A DNA stretch of 64,000 nucleotides from RYN-230 sp963717125 (GTDB lineage: Bacteria > Actinomycetota > Actinomycetes > Streptosporangiales > Streptosporangiaceae), in the NCBI GenBank assembly GCA_963717125.1, contig CAVQVG010000019.1:186001-250000 (forward strand), written 5' to 3'. Within the stretch, counting starts at the first letter, position 1; each line of letters starts with the position of its first letter. This document shows, piece after piece, positions 49,284 through 57,140 of this stretch. The notes below the pieces were generated by a model. It did not search any database, was not told the DNA's origin, and saw only the letters and a program-made list of their open reading frames with translations. The translations under genes were made by a program, and so were the position numbers.

Positions 49284-49310
49284 GACGAGGCAGCCGGGCC
49301 GCCTGTGACA
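49284..49310 (-). promoter_or_regulatory. ECF41-type promoter, TGTCACA-N16-CGTC
   Basis: On the minus strand TGTCACA (49310-49304) is followed after exactly 16 bases by CGTC (49287-49284), matching the known ECF41 promoter consensus TGTCACA-N16-CGTC. It lies 58 bp upstream of the epimerase start (49226), which heads the epimerase-sigma factor operon, so positive autoregulation is expected. Confidence 0.88.
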
Positions 49311-49374
49311 CTCCCGGTTCGGCTAGCTGCGGCCGCCGGGCTCGTATCGGCGACGTCAACGCGGAGGTACCGGG

Positions 49375-49653
49375 ATGAACAATGGACTCAGGCCGTCAAC
49401 CTTGGAATCGGTGCTGCTCATTTGCGTGGTGGTCGCCATCGTGGCCGGGATATAACTCATTACCCGGCATATGACGGCTATCCGGCAAGCCCGGACCGCG
49501 CTGGCTCCCGGTAAGGAATACCGGCGGCCCAGCGATATCGCCATCACCGTTCAGGAGTACACCGGCCTCCGGCTGACCGGCCTCGGCGTGCGGCTCGATG
49601 AGATCCGGGATCAGCTGGAACAGACGCAGGGCTTCCTCAAGGAAGTCGAATAG
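49375..49653 (+). pseudogene. small single-pass membrane protein interrupted by in-frame TAA
   Basis: GGAGG (49363-49367) precedes ATG 49375, which opens MNNGLRPSTLESVLLICVVV-AIVAGI. A TAA at 49453-49455 follows, and the same frame continues LITRHMTAIRQARTALAPGK, ending QLEQTQGFLKEVE at TAG 49651-49653. Read through, this is a coherent 92-codon protein: one membrane helix and a basic then coiled-coil cytosolic tail. Either a point mutation made the stop, or there are two short products (26 and 60 residues, the second from ATG 49471), or the base is an error. Confidence 0.6.
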
Positions 49654-49696
49654 CGCCGCGGCCGACCCGGGCGGCGGCGGCCCGACTGGATATCCG

Positions 49697-51567
49697 TCAG
49701 CAGCCATCGAGGCCTGCCCAGGCCGCGACGGCGTCGCTGACTGTGCCACCGTTGACGGCCATGCCGCGGTTGGCGACGTAACCGCAGCTGGCCGTCTCCT
49801 CCACGTTGCCCCAGCTGCCGCTCAGGTCGTACTTGTAGGACAACGTGGCGGCCGCGGCGGCCTGGATGGTCGCGGTCCAGGTATGGGCGTTAAGACGGGT
49901 CATCGGGATGCCGTTGGCGGCCCAGTCGGACTGGCCCAGGCCGAGCGCGGACAGGTTGCCCGGCCAGGTACACGGTGTCGCCGGACGCGTCGGTGTTCAC
50001 CGGCACCGTCACGTTCACCGTCTCGGACACGGTCGCGGCGGTGGCCACGGCGGCCACGTCGATGCCCACCGCACCCATGGCCGGGACGGTCACCGTGGCC
50101 TGGCCGGCCGCGTTCACCGTGACCGTGCCGCCGGTGCAGCCGCCGGCGGCGGCCGCGACCGGTGATCACGTCGCAGTAGGTGCCGGCCGGCAACCCGGTG
50201 CTGAAGTCCTCGGTGACCGGCGCGTTCTCCGCGTTGATGGCCACCCAGGCGGCCGACCCGCGGCTGAACGCGATGGCGTTGCTGCCGTCGGTCCACCAGT
50301 TGGCCACCGGCGCGGCGCCGGCCGCGTTGTGCCAGCCCACCATGCCGGCGATGGCCGGCCAGCGCTCCTCGCACTGCCAGCTGCCGGTGCCGCAGGACGG
50401 GGTGGCGATGGCGTTGCCGCCGGCGCTCGGCGGGCCCTGGTCGTAGCTGCTGAACGCGTAGTCGGACAGCACCATCGGGGTGCCGTAGTCCCAGGCCAGC
50501 AGGAACACGTTGGCCAGCTGGTACGCCGCGCCGTCGGCGGGCTGCAGCGCGCCGCCGTCGCGTTCGGTGTCCTGAGTGTCCACGAAGGCGACCGCGTCCG
50601 CACTTGGCACCATGCCCGCCGAGTTCCAGGACGGGCCGAAGTCGCTGAGCGAGGCCAGCGTGCCCGAGGTGAACGCGTCGTACAGGTCCCAGCCGTACCG
50701 GTACTCGAGCAGCGACCCGGTGCCCTCGTACATCTCCGGGGTGACCGGCTGCCCGGCGCCGTACTCGACGTCCTGGTAGACGTAGACCGGTTTGGTCAGC
50801 AACGCCTCGATCGCGGCGATGTCGGCCGGGTCCATCTCCTTGGCCGAGTCCCAGCGCAAGCCGTCCACGCCCAGCGCGATCAGGCTGTTCAGGTAGCCGG
50901 CTTCCTGCTGCTGCACGTAGCTGGACCCGGTGTCCAGGTCGGCCAGGCCGCTCAGCTCGCAGTTCCACACCTGCGACTCGTCAGCCCAGTTGGTGATCGA
51001 GGTGTGGCAGCTGTGGAAGTCCGCTTCGCTGTACAGCGGCGGGTAGTCGAACATGTCCGGGAACGTCGTGCCGTTGTCCCCCACCCCACCGTTGACCTGG
51101 CCGGTCATGTGGTTGAGCACCACGTCGGCGTACACCTTGACGCCGGCCGCGTGGCAGGCCGAGATCATCGACGCGAGCTGGGCCTCGGTGCCGAAACGCG
51201 AGTTCAGGCCGTAGCTGACCGGCTGGTAGGCCTGCCACCACGGGTACCCGTCGGCCGCCAGCACCACGGCCTCCTCCGGCGGGGAGATCTGCACCGCGCC
51301 GTACCCGTCCGGGCCGAGCACGTTCGTGCACTCCGTGCCGATGGCGGGCCACGGCCAGTCGAACATCGCCGCGATGACCCCGGTAGCGCCGGTGCTGGCG
51401 GCCGACGGGACCCGCGCCCCGGCCGCCGCCCGGGCCGCCTGGGCCGCCGCCTGGGCCTTGGCCGATGGAGCCGCGGAAGCCGGTAAGGCGCCGGGGGCAA
51501 CCAGCGCGGCCAGGACAGCCACGGCGCTGAACGCGGCCGTGGCGGCGGCGGTGCGGTGTGCGAACAC
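49697..51567 (-). CDS. GH13 alpha-amylase with C-terminal starch-binding domain (frame broken twice)
   Basis: About 620 residues. A signal peptide (FAHRTAAATAAFSAVAVLAA) follows GTG 51567, which has GGAAGG upstream. The barrel shows DVVLNH (region I), GVDGLRWDSAKEM (nucleophile Asp), YVYQDVEYG (acid Glu) and VAFVDTQDTERD (third Asp). Region IV has TQD instead of the usual NHD. Frame breaks near 50150-50158 and at 49958 separate the catalytic part from a CBM20-like domain (VNVTVPVNTDASGDTVYLAG, PMTRLNAHTWTATIQAA). The second break is an extra base compared with the near-identical copy in the GH15 gene at 54115-54286. Secreted starch hydrolysis is expected. Confidence 0.87.
49852..50024 (-). 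repeat. inverted repeat arm A, starch-binding domain DNA
   Basis: 173 bp that, on the minus strand, match 54115-54286 of the divergent GH15 gene base for base by eye apart from one extra base at 49958. It encodes most of the CBM20-like module. Confidence 0.85.
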
Positions 51568-51924
51568 GGGACGACCTTCCGGGCATGCCGACGGGAAACC
51601 CGATGCGAGAGCATCGGCGACCTTGCGGCGGCCGACCGCACCCAGACTGGCCAGTGCGGCGCGGGCGCTGGCCCCGCCGCGGACTGAAGTATCACGCCGT
51701 CCAGCGCGCCGGGTCAATGGCAATCCCGGCTGCGACGAGCATGTTACGGAAACTTTGACACTTTATTTCTAAATTATTTCAGGGTCAGGTTCTGGTCCAC
51801 TGTTTCCGCCAATCCTATGTTGTGCGGGAAACCATTGTCCCGCCGCAAAACCGGACAGCGGGCGATCCCGGGCTCCTTCCAGGACAGCCGCATCGGCCGG
51901 AGGAGCGGCGCGAGGGAGGACGCA
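51568..51924. promoter_or_regulatory. 357-bp divergent promoter region of the GH13 and GH15 genes
   Basis: Gene-free spacer between divergent amylase and glucoamylase genes. Its middle is unusually AT-rich. TTGACA at 51755-51760 is followed by CTTTATTTCTAAATTATTTC and could be part of a plus-strand promoter, but no well-spaced -10 was found. No LacI-type (GAAGCGCTTC) or repeated TTGCAA operator was seen. Confidence 0.45.
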
Positions 51925-54792
51925 ATGCGCAGAAGGAGCAGAAGGAAACGACGCGGCGCGAGCTTACTCGGCGTGGCCGCGCTGCTGGCGGCGGGCATCG
52001 TCGCCAACGCCGCACCGGCCCTGGCCGCCACCGCCCCCGGCGCGCCAGGAGCGAACGCCACCTGGAACGAGTCGAACGTGACCGGCTTCGCCGACTCGCC
52101 CGGCTCCGCCTCCAAGGTCTGGTACACGCTAGGCAACGGGGAGCTGGAGAACGTGTTCTACCCGGAGACCGACACCCCGGACACGTTCGGCCTGCAGTAC
52201 ATCGTCACCGACGGGTCGTCGTTCGCCAGCACCGAGACGGCCAACACCACGCACACGATCTCCCTGGCCGACCCGACATCGCTGGTCTGGCAGCAGGTGA
52301 ACACGGCCAGCAACGGTGACTTCAAGATCACTAAGACCTACATCGCCGACCCGTCGCGTTCGGTGATCTTGATCCAGACCACGTTCGACAACCTCAGCTC
52401 CAGCCCGCTCCAGCTGTACGCCGACTACCTGCCGCAGCTGAACAACGACGGCATGGGCAACACCGGTGGCACCGACAGCACCAGTGGTGACCTGGTGGCC
52501 AGCAACGGCACCGTGTCCAGCGCGCTGACCGCATCGACCGGGCTCAGCCAGACCAGCACCGGGTACGTCGGCACGTCCAGTGACGGCAGCACCATGCTCA
52601 CCAGCAGCTACGGGCTGACGTCCACGTACAGTTCGGCGTCCACCGCCGGGCACATCGTGCAGGTGGCGCAGATCCCGGTGGCGGCCAGCGGGTCGACCAC
52701 CTTCACCCTGGCGCTGGCCTTCGATTCCAGCCAGTCGGCCGCGATCTCCGATGCCGCCGCCTCGCTGGCCACCGGGTTCAGCTCGCTGGAGAGCTCGTTC
52801 GAGTCCGGCTGGCACAGCTGGGTCAGCGGGCTGAACGCGCCGCCCGCGTCGGTGACCGGCAGCAGCGCGCTGGAGCAGCAGTACTACGTGTCGCTGATGG
52901 AGCTCAAGGCCGACGAGGACAAGACTTACGTCGGCGGGTTCGTCGCCGCGCCCACCGATCCGTGGGGCACCAGCGTCAGCGCGAACAGCGCCGGCGATCA
53001 CGGCTATCACGTGGTCTGGACCCGGGATGAGTACGAGATGGCCTCCGCGCTGCTGGCCGCCGGGGACAGCACCGATGCCAACGCGGCGCTGCAGTACATC
53101 TTCAGCTACGAGGAGGAATCCAGCGGCGCGGTCAAACAGAACACGTTCCTGAACGGGAACACCGTGTTCGGATCGCTGCAGATGGACGAAGTGGCCGATC
53201 CGATCATCCTGGCCTGGCAGCTCGGCGCGACCAACTCAGCCGACTGGGGGCACATCGAACTGCTGGCCAACTACCTGGTGGCCAACGGCCCGTACACGCC
53301 GGAGGAACGCTGGGAGGAGAGCAGCGGCTACTCGCCGGCCACCATGGCGGCGGAGATCGCCGGCCTGATCTGCGCCGCCTCCATCGCCGAGACCAACGGC
53401 GCGACCAGCCAGGCGGCGAGCTACCAGTCAACGGCGCTGTCCTGGGCGTCGGAGCTGGACAGCATGACGTACACCACGACCGGTCCGTACGGCAACGGCG
53501 ACTACTTCCTGCGGATCACCCCGGACGGCAACCCCAACTCCGGGGCCTCGATCTCCATCGCCAACGGCGGCGGCAGCCACGACGACCGCACCGTGGTGGA
53601 CCCCAGCTTCCTGGAACTGGTCCGGCTCGGGATCAAGTCGGCCACCGCGACAGACATCACCAACACTCTGTCGGCGGTGGATTCCGAGCTCCAGGTCAAC
53701 ACCCCGGAGGGGCCGATCTGGCATCGGTACGACTTCGATGGCTACGGCGAGACCGCCTCGGGCGGCGACTTCACCGGGTCCGGGGTGGGCAACCCATGGC
53801 CCGTGCTGTCCGGGGAGCGTGGCGAGTACGACGTCGCCGACGGCAACCTGAGCGGCGCCCAGTCGATGCTGCAGACGATGGCCGGCGCGGCCAACGCCGG
53901 CGACCAGATCCCCGAGCAGGTCTGGGGCGGCAGCACCGGCACCGGCGGGTTCACCTTCGGCCAGCCGGACAACTCGTCCACCCCGCTCATGTGGGCGATG
54001 GCCCAGTACGTGCGGCTGGCCACGGACATCTCCGCGGGCAAGGACCTGGACACGCCGAGCGTGGTGACCCAGTGCGTGCAGGACAGCAACTGCCCGGTCA
54101 GCGGGTCGGTCAAGGAGACGGTGAACGTGACGGTGCCGGTGAACACCGACGCGTCCGGCGACACCGTGTACCTGGCCGGGAACCTGTCCGCGCTCGGCCT
54201 GGGCCAGTCCGACTGGGCCGCCAACGGCATCCCGATGACCCGTCTTAACGCCCATACCTGGACCGCGACCATCCAGGCCGCCGCGGACGCCACGTTGTCC
54301 TACAAGTACGACCTGGCCGGCAACTGGGGCAACGTGGAGGAGACCGCCGCCTGCGGCAGTGTCGCGAACCGCAGCATGAGCGTGAACGGCGGCACGGTGA
54401 ACGACACCGTGGCCAACTGGGGCGGCCCGGCCGCCTGCGGGAGCGCTACCGCCGTCATCAATGTCACGGTCCCCTCGGATACCCCGAGCGGGGACACCGT
54501 GTACCTGTCCGGCAACTACGACGTGCTGGGGACCGGGATCCCGTCGGCCGACGACTGGATCGCCACCGACTACCCGATGATCCAGACCGGGCCGGACACC
54601 TGGACGCTGACCATCACCGGCGTGCCGACGGCCGCGTTCCAGTACAAGTTCACCCTCGGCTCCTGGAACAACGTCGAGGAGAGCAGCAGCTGCGCCTTCG
54701 TGGCCAACCGAAGTTTCGGCTTCGATACCGCGGACGCCAGCTACCCGGCCACCGACACCGTCGCGGCCTGGGAGGGAGTCGGCAGCTGCTAG
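51925..54792 (+). CDS. GH15 glucoamylase/glucodextranase-like enzyme with two starch-binding-like domains
   Basis: 955 residues. The signal peptide starts MRRRSRRKRRGASLLGVAAL, with GGGAGG 5-6 nt before ATG 51925. The N-terminal beta-sandwich begins SASKVWYTLGNGELENVFYP. The (alpha/alpha)6 domain has VVWTRDEYEMASALLAAGD, the acid Glu in EERWEESSGYSPATMAAEI and the base Glu in QIPEQVWGGS. Two C-terminal CBM20-like modules follow (about residues 735-840 and 845-955). The first is almost identical in DNA to that of the neighbouring amylase. The enzyme should release glucose from starch outside the cell. It ends in a strong hairpin terminator. Confidence 0.9.
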   Translation: MRRRSRRKRRGASLLGVAALLAAGIVANAAPALAATAPGAPGANATWNESNVTGFADSPGSASKVWYTLGNGELENVFYPETDTPDTFGLQYIVTDGSSFASTETANTTHTISLADPTSLVWQQVNTASNGDFKITKTYIADPSRSVILIQTTFDNLSSSPLQLYADYLPQLNNDGMGNTGGTDSTSGDLVASNGTVSSALTASTGLSQTSTGYVGTSSDGSTMLTSSYGLTSTYSSASTAGHIVQVAQIPVAASGSTTFTLALAFDSSQSAAISDAAASLATGFSSLESSFESGWHSWVSGLNAPPASVTGSSALEQQYYVSLMELKADEDKTYVGGFVAAPTDPWGTSVSANSAGDHGYHVVWTRDEYEMASALLAAGDSTDANAALQYIFSYEEESSGAVKQNTFLNGNTVFGSLQMDEVADPIILAWQLGATNSADWGHIELLANYLVANGPYTPEERWEESSGYSPATMAAEIAGLICAASIAETNGATSQAASYQSTALSWASELDSMTYTTTGPYGNGDYFLRITPDGNPNSGASISIANGGGSHDDRTVVDPSFLELVRLGIKSATATDITNTLSAVDSELQVNTPEGPIWHRYDFDGYGETASGGDFTGSGVGNPWPVLSGERGEYDVADGNLSGAQSMLQTMAGAANAGDQIPEQVWGGSTGTGGFTFGQPDNSSTPLMWAMAQYVRLATDISAGKDLDTPSVVTQCVQDSNCPVSGSVKETVNVTVPVNTDASGDTVYLAGNLSALGLGQSDWAANGIPMTRLNAHTWTATIQAAADATLSYKYDLAGNWGNVEETAACGSVANRSMSVNGGTVNDTVANWGGPAACGSATAVINVTVPSDTPSGDTVYLSGNYDVLGTGIPSADDWIATDYPMIQTGPDTWTLTITGVPTAAFQYKFTLGSWNNVEESSSCAFVANRSFGFDTADASYPATDTVAAWEGVGSC
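54115..54286 (+). repeat. inverted repeat arm B, starch-binding domain DNA
   Basis: 172 bp inside the GH15 gene, essentially identical to the reverse complement of 49852-50024. It includes synonymous positions and the unusual CGTCTTAACGCCCATACC stretch. Outside the arms the two domains differ, pointing to recent gene conversion or duplication. Confidence 0.85.
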
Positions 54793-54804
54793 CCGCCCAC
54801 AGAC

Positions 54805-54844
54805 GTGCCGCCGGTCACCTACCCAGACGGGTGGCCGGCGGCAC
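54805..54844 (+). terminator. hairpin terminator after GH15 gene
   Basis: GTGCCGCCGGTCACC (54805-54819) pairs with GGTGGCCGGCGGCAC (54830-54844), one wobble pair, 10-base loop, 13 bp after the stop. No T run, as is common in high-GC actinobacteria. Confidence 0.7.
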
Positions 54845-55080
54845 ACCGGGACAATGGCCAGCAGAAATGGTGCGGAGGCCACCGGCCAGCGGCGCTGGCG
54901 GCGGCCAGTGGCGGCCAGTCGTGGCCGGTGGCAGCAAAGCTGAACTTCTCCCCCTAAACCGGTCATTCGGCACCCGACACTATCGCTAGCGCCTACGCTG
55001 AGCTGGCCTTATAGTCGGACGGTAAGAGTATGCTTGCCTAAAAGCTCGGCTGAATGGCCGGCCTGCTAGCAGCGCGGTCG

Positions 55081-55139
55081 TGACCCCCGAGATGGGGTCA
55101 TGACGTGACGGAGATGACCGGCTTAAGATCTCGTCACGT
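55081..55139. repeat. two adjacent hairpins in a 409-bp gene-free stretch
   Basis: The stretch 54793-55201 has no gene. Besides the terminator above and GGCCAGTGGC-type repeats near 54880-54935, it holds TGACCCC/GGGGTCA (55081-55087 with 55094-55100). A second hairpin, ACGTGACGGAGAT/ATCTCGTCACGT (55103-55115 with 55128-55139), has one bulge. They lie 62 bp beyond the 3' end of the response regulator gene and may form its terminator region. Confidence 0.5.
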
Positions 55140-55201
55140 AAGAAAAAGGTCGAGGACGGGTATCTCCTGTTGCCCCTGTCGCCGGGAGGGGGGGTCCGCG
55201 G

Positions 55202-55867
55202 TTAGGGGTGAGGGGGGAGATGCCCGTCCTCGACGGCTCGATAGTACAGGTCCAATTTGGTGGGTGCCGCCCGTCCGGCGCGAGCGTACTTCTCCCGGAC
55301 CCGTCCTACGTACTGTTTAGCTGTCTCTTCACTAATGCACATCCGCCGGGCGACCAGCTTCATCGGCATGCCAGTGGCGTAAAGCCGCAGCGCACGCGTT
55401 TCCTGGGCGCTTAGCGCGGGCCGGTCCGGCGCGTCATCGGTGGCGAAGATGTACGCCAGCCGGGGGGAGATCCAGTCCTTTCCGGCGGCCACCGCCTTAA
55501 TAGCCGCGCGCACCTCGGACGTCTCCTCGTTCTTCAGCACATAGCCGAGCGCACCGGCCCGGATCGCGTCACGAACCGTGGCCGGCCGAGCCGAGGCGGA
55601 CAGCACCAGGACGGCCGGTCCGGCCGCGCTGATCTCGGCCACGTTCTGCTCCGCGGTGCTGCCGTCGCCCAGGTCCAGATCGAGCAGCACCACGTCCGCC
55701 GCTCGGCCGGGCCCGGCCAGCAGCGCGGCCACGTTCACCGCGGTGCCGATGACCCGGATGCCGCTGCCCGGGGGCGCCACCCAGCCGGCCAGGCCGTCCA
55801 GGATGACCGGGTGGTCATCCACCGCGGCCACGTCGATGACCGGCGGCGCGCCGGTCTCTTCGGTCAC
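55202..55867 (-). CDS. NarL/LuxR-family response regulator
   Basis: 221 residues. Receiver domain: DVAAVDDHPVILDGLAGW (acidic pocket), phospho-acceptor Asp in VVLLDLDLGDGS, AVLVLSASARP and GYVLKNEE (Lys). LuxR-type HTH: LSAQETRALRLYATGMPMKL, VARRMCISEETAKQYVGRVR. It is third in a minus-strand operon after a histidine kinase and a sensor-like membrane protein, the expected partner of the kinase. Targets unknown; GH15 genes on both sides are natural candidates. Confidence 0.9.
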   Translation of the reverse strand: MTEETGAPPVIDVAAVDDHPVILDGLAGWVAPPGSGIRVIGTAVNVAALLAGPGRAADVVLLDLDLGDGSTAEQNVAEISAAGPAVLVLSASARPATVRDAIRAGALGYVLKNEETSEVRAAIKAVAAGKDWISPRLAYIFATDDAPDRPALSAQETRALRLYATGMPMKLVARRMCISEETAKQYVGRVREKYARAGRAAPTKLDLYYRAVEDGHLPPHP

Positions 55868-55934
55868 CGGGGCGCCTTTTCGTCATCGGGCCTCTTCGGT
55901 CATCGGGCCTCTCCGGTCACCGGGGCCTCTCCGG

Positions 55935-57140
55935 TCACCGGGGCACCTTCCGCCAGCTGAGCTCGAGGCACCCGGAGCCGGTCGGCTCGGCGTCCAGAGT
56001 GACCTGCCAGCCCGCCGTGGCCGGCCCGGGCTGGCCCAGCCCGGCCAGGTCAGCCCGCACCGGGCCCAGGTCAGCCGGGGCCAGCCCGAAGGTCAGGTAC
56101 AGCTCCACCTCGTCCCCGGCGCTCAGCACGGTGAGGATGACCGGCTGCGGCGGGAGCGTCCGCAGAACGCCGTGTACCGCTGCCAGGACGTCCTGGGCCA
56201 CCGCGGGGTCCGGCTGGCCGGGGTCCCCGACGACCTGGATCTCCACCGGCATGTCCCGGGCCCGGGCGGTGCGCAACGCGGGCCCGAGCGCGGCCAGCAG
56301 TCCGCCGGTCTGCTCGGTCCGGTGCACCAGGGCGCCGCGCAGCGTGGTGGCGTGCTCGGCGCACTTCCGCCGCACCGCGGGATCGGCCGGGTCCAGCGAG
56401 CCATCGGCGATGCCGCGCAGCAGCGGCAGTGCCTCCACCTCCAGCAGGGCCATCCGGTCCGCGCGGTCGTCGTGGATGGCGGCCACCGCGGCCCGTTCCG
56501 CGGCCGACCGGCTGCCCAGCTCGGCCCGGCGCACCGCGATCTCCGAGTGGGTCTGCAAGGCGGGCCGCAGCGCGGCGAAGATGGCCAGCACCACCCCCAT
56601 GGCGTAACCGCCCGCGGCCACCCGGGCCAGCCCGAGCGGGGTCGCGCCGAGCAGGTGGACCACGAAGAACCCGTGGGCGGCGAGGACCAGCGCCGCGCCC
56701 GGCACCGACAGCCAGGCGGACCGGCTGAGCGCGACCAGGGCGAGCAGCCAGACCGTGCCGAGAATCGCCCAGTCCAGCGACCCGGCCGCGAGGTGCGTCC
56801 GCCGGTCCAGGCCGATCGCGGACACCGCGGCCACCGCGACCGCGATCGCGGCCACCGCCTCCGGCCGGCTGAGGCTCCGGGCCAGCGCCCGCGGCACCAG
56901 CCAGGCCGCGGCCAGCAGGATGCCGAGCCACACCGCCACCGCGGCCAGCGGCTGCCGGTACTGACCGAGGGTGGCCAGCACCTCGACGAGCATTCCGATC
57001 GGCAGGATCACCGCGAGCGCCCCGACGAACAGCGGCGCGGCGGACTCGGTGCCGACCTCGACCGCCCCGCCGGCCGTGGCGGCCCGGCTGGCCAGCACGG
57101 TCTCGTCCCCGGTCAGCACCGGCCTGCTCCGGATCAGCAC
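55935..57140 (-). CDS. membrane sensor-like protein without recognisable kinase motifs
   Basis: 401 residues. About six membrane helices occupy the first ~200 residues (PLFVGALAVILPIGMLVEVL, WLGILLAAAWLVP, LDWAILGTVWLLALVALS, GGYAMGVVLAIFAAL). A cytosolic part (AAVAAIHDDRADRMALLEVE to VELYLTFGLAPADLGPV) has the layout of a histidine kinase dimerisation plus ATPase domain. It lacks a clear N-box and the Asp-x-Gly-x-Gly motif, so it may be a pseudokinase. GTG 57140 overlaps the end of the kinase gene by 7 bp, so the two are translationally coupled. Confidence 0.78.
   Translation of the reverse strand: MLIRSRPVLTGDETVLASRAATAGGAVEVGTESAAPLFVGALAVILPIGMLVEVLATLGQYRQPLAAVAVWLGILLAAAWLVPRALARSLSRPEAVAAIAVAVAAVSAIGLDRRTHLAAGSLDWAILGTVWLLALVALSRSAWLSVPGAALVLAAHGFFVVHLLGATPLGLARVAAGGYAMGVVLAIFAALRPALQTHSEIAVRRAELGSRSAAERAAVAAIHDDRADRMALLEVEALPLLRGIADGSLDPADPAVRRKCAEHATTLRGALVHRTEQTGGLLAALGPALRTARARDMPVEIQVVGDPGQPDPAVAQDVLAAVHGVLRTLPPQPVILTVLSAGDEVELYLTFGLAPADLGPVRADLAGLGQPGPATAGWQVTLDAEPTGSGCLELSWRKVPR

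Noticed and set aside
51755..51780. Complete sigma70-type promoter at TTGACA
   Set aside because: TTGACA is present but no -10 hexamer lies at 16-18 bp; only the regional AT-richness is reported.
55105..55320. Small plus-strand gene of 71 codons beyond the response regulator
   Set aside because: Composition is Arg-rich and irregular, it overlaps two hairpins and the antisense of the regulator's 3' end, and no ribosome site or homology was seen.
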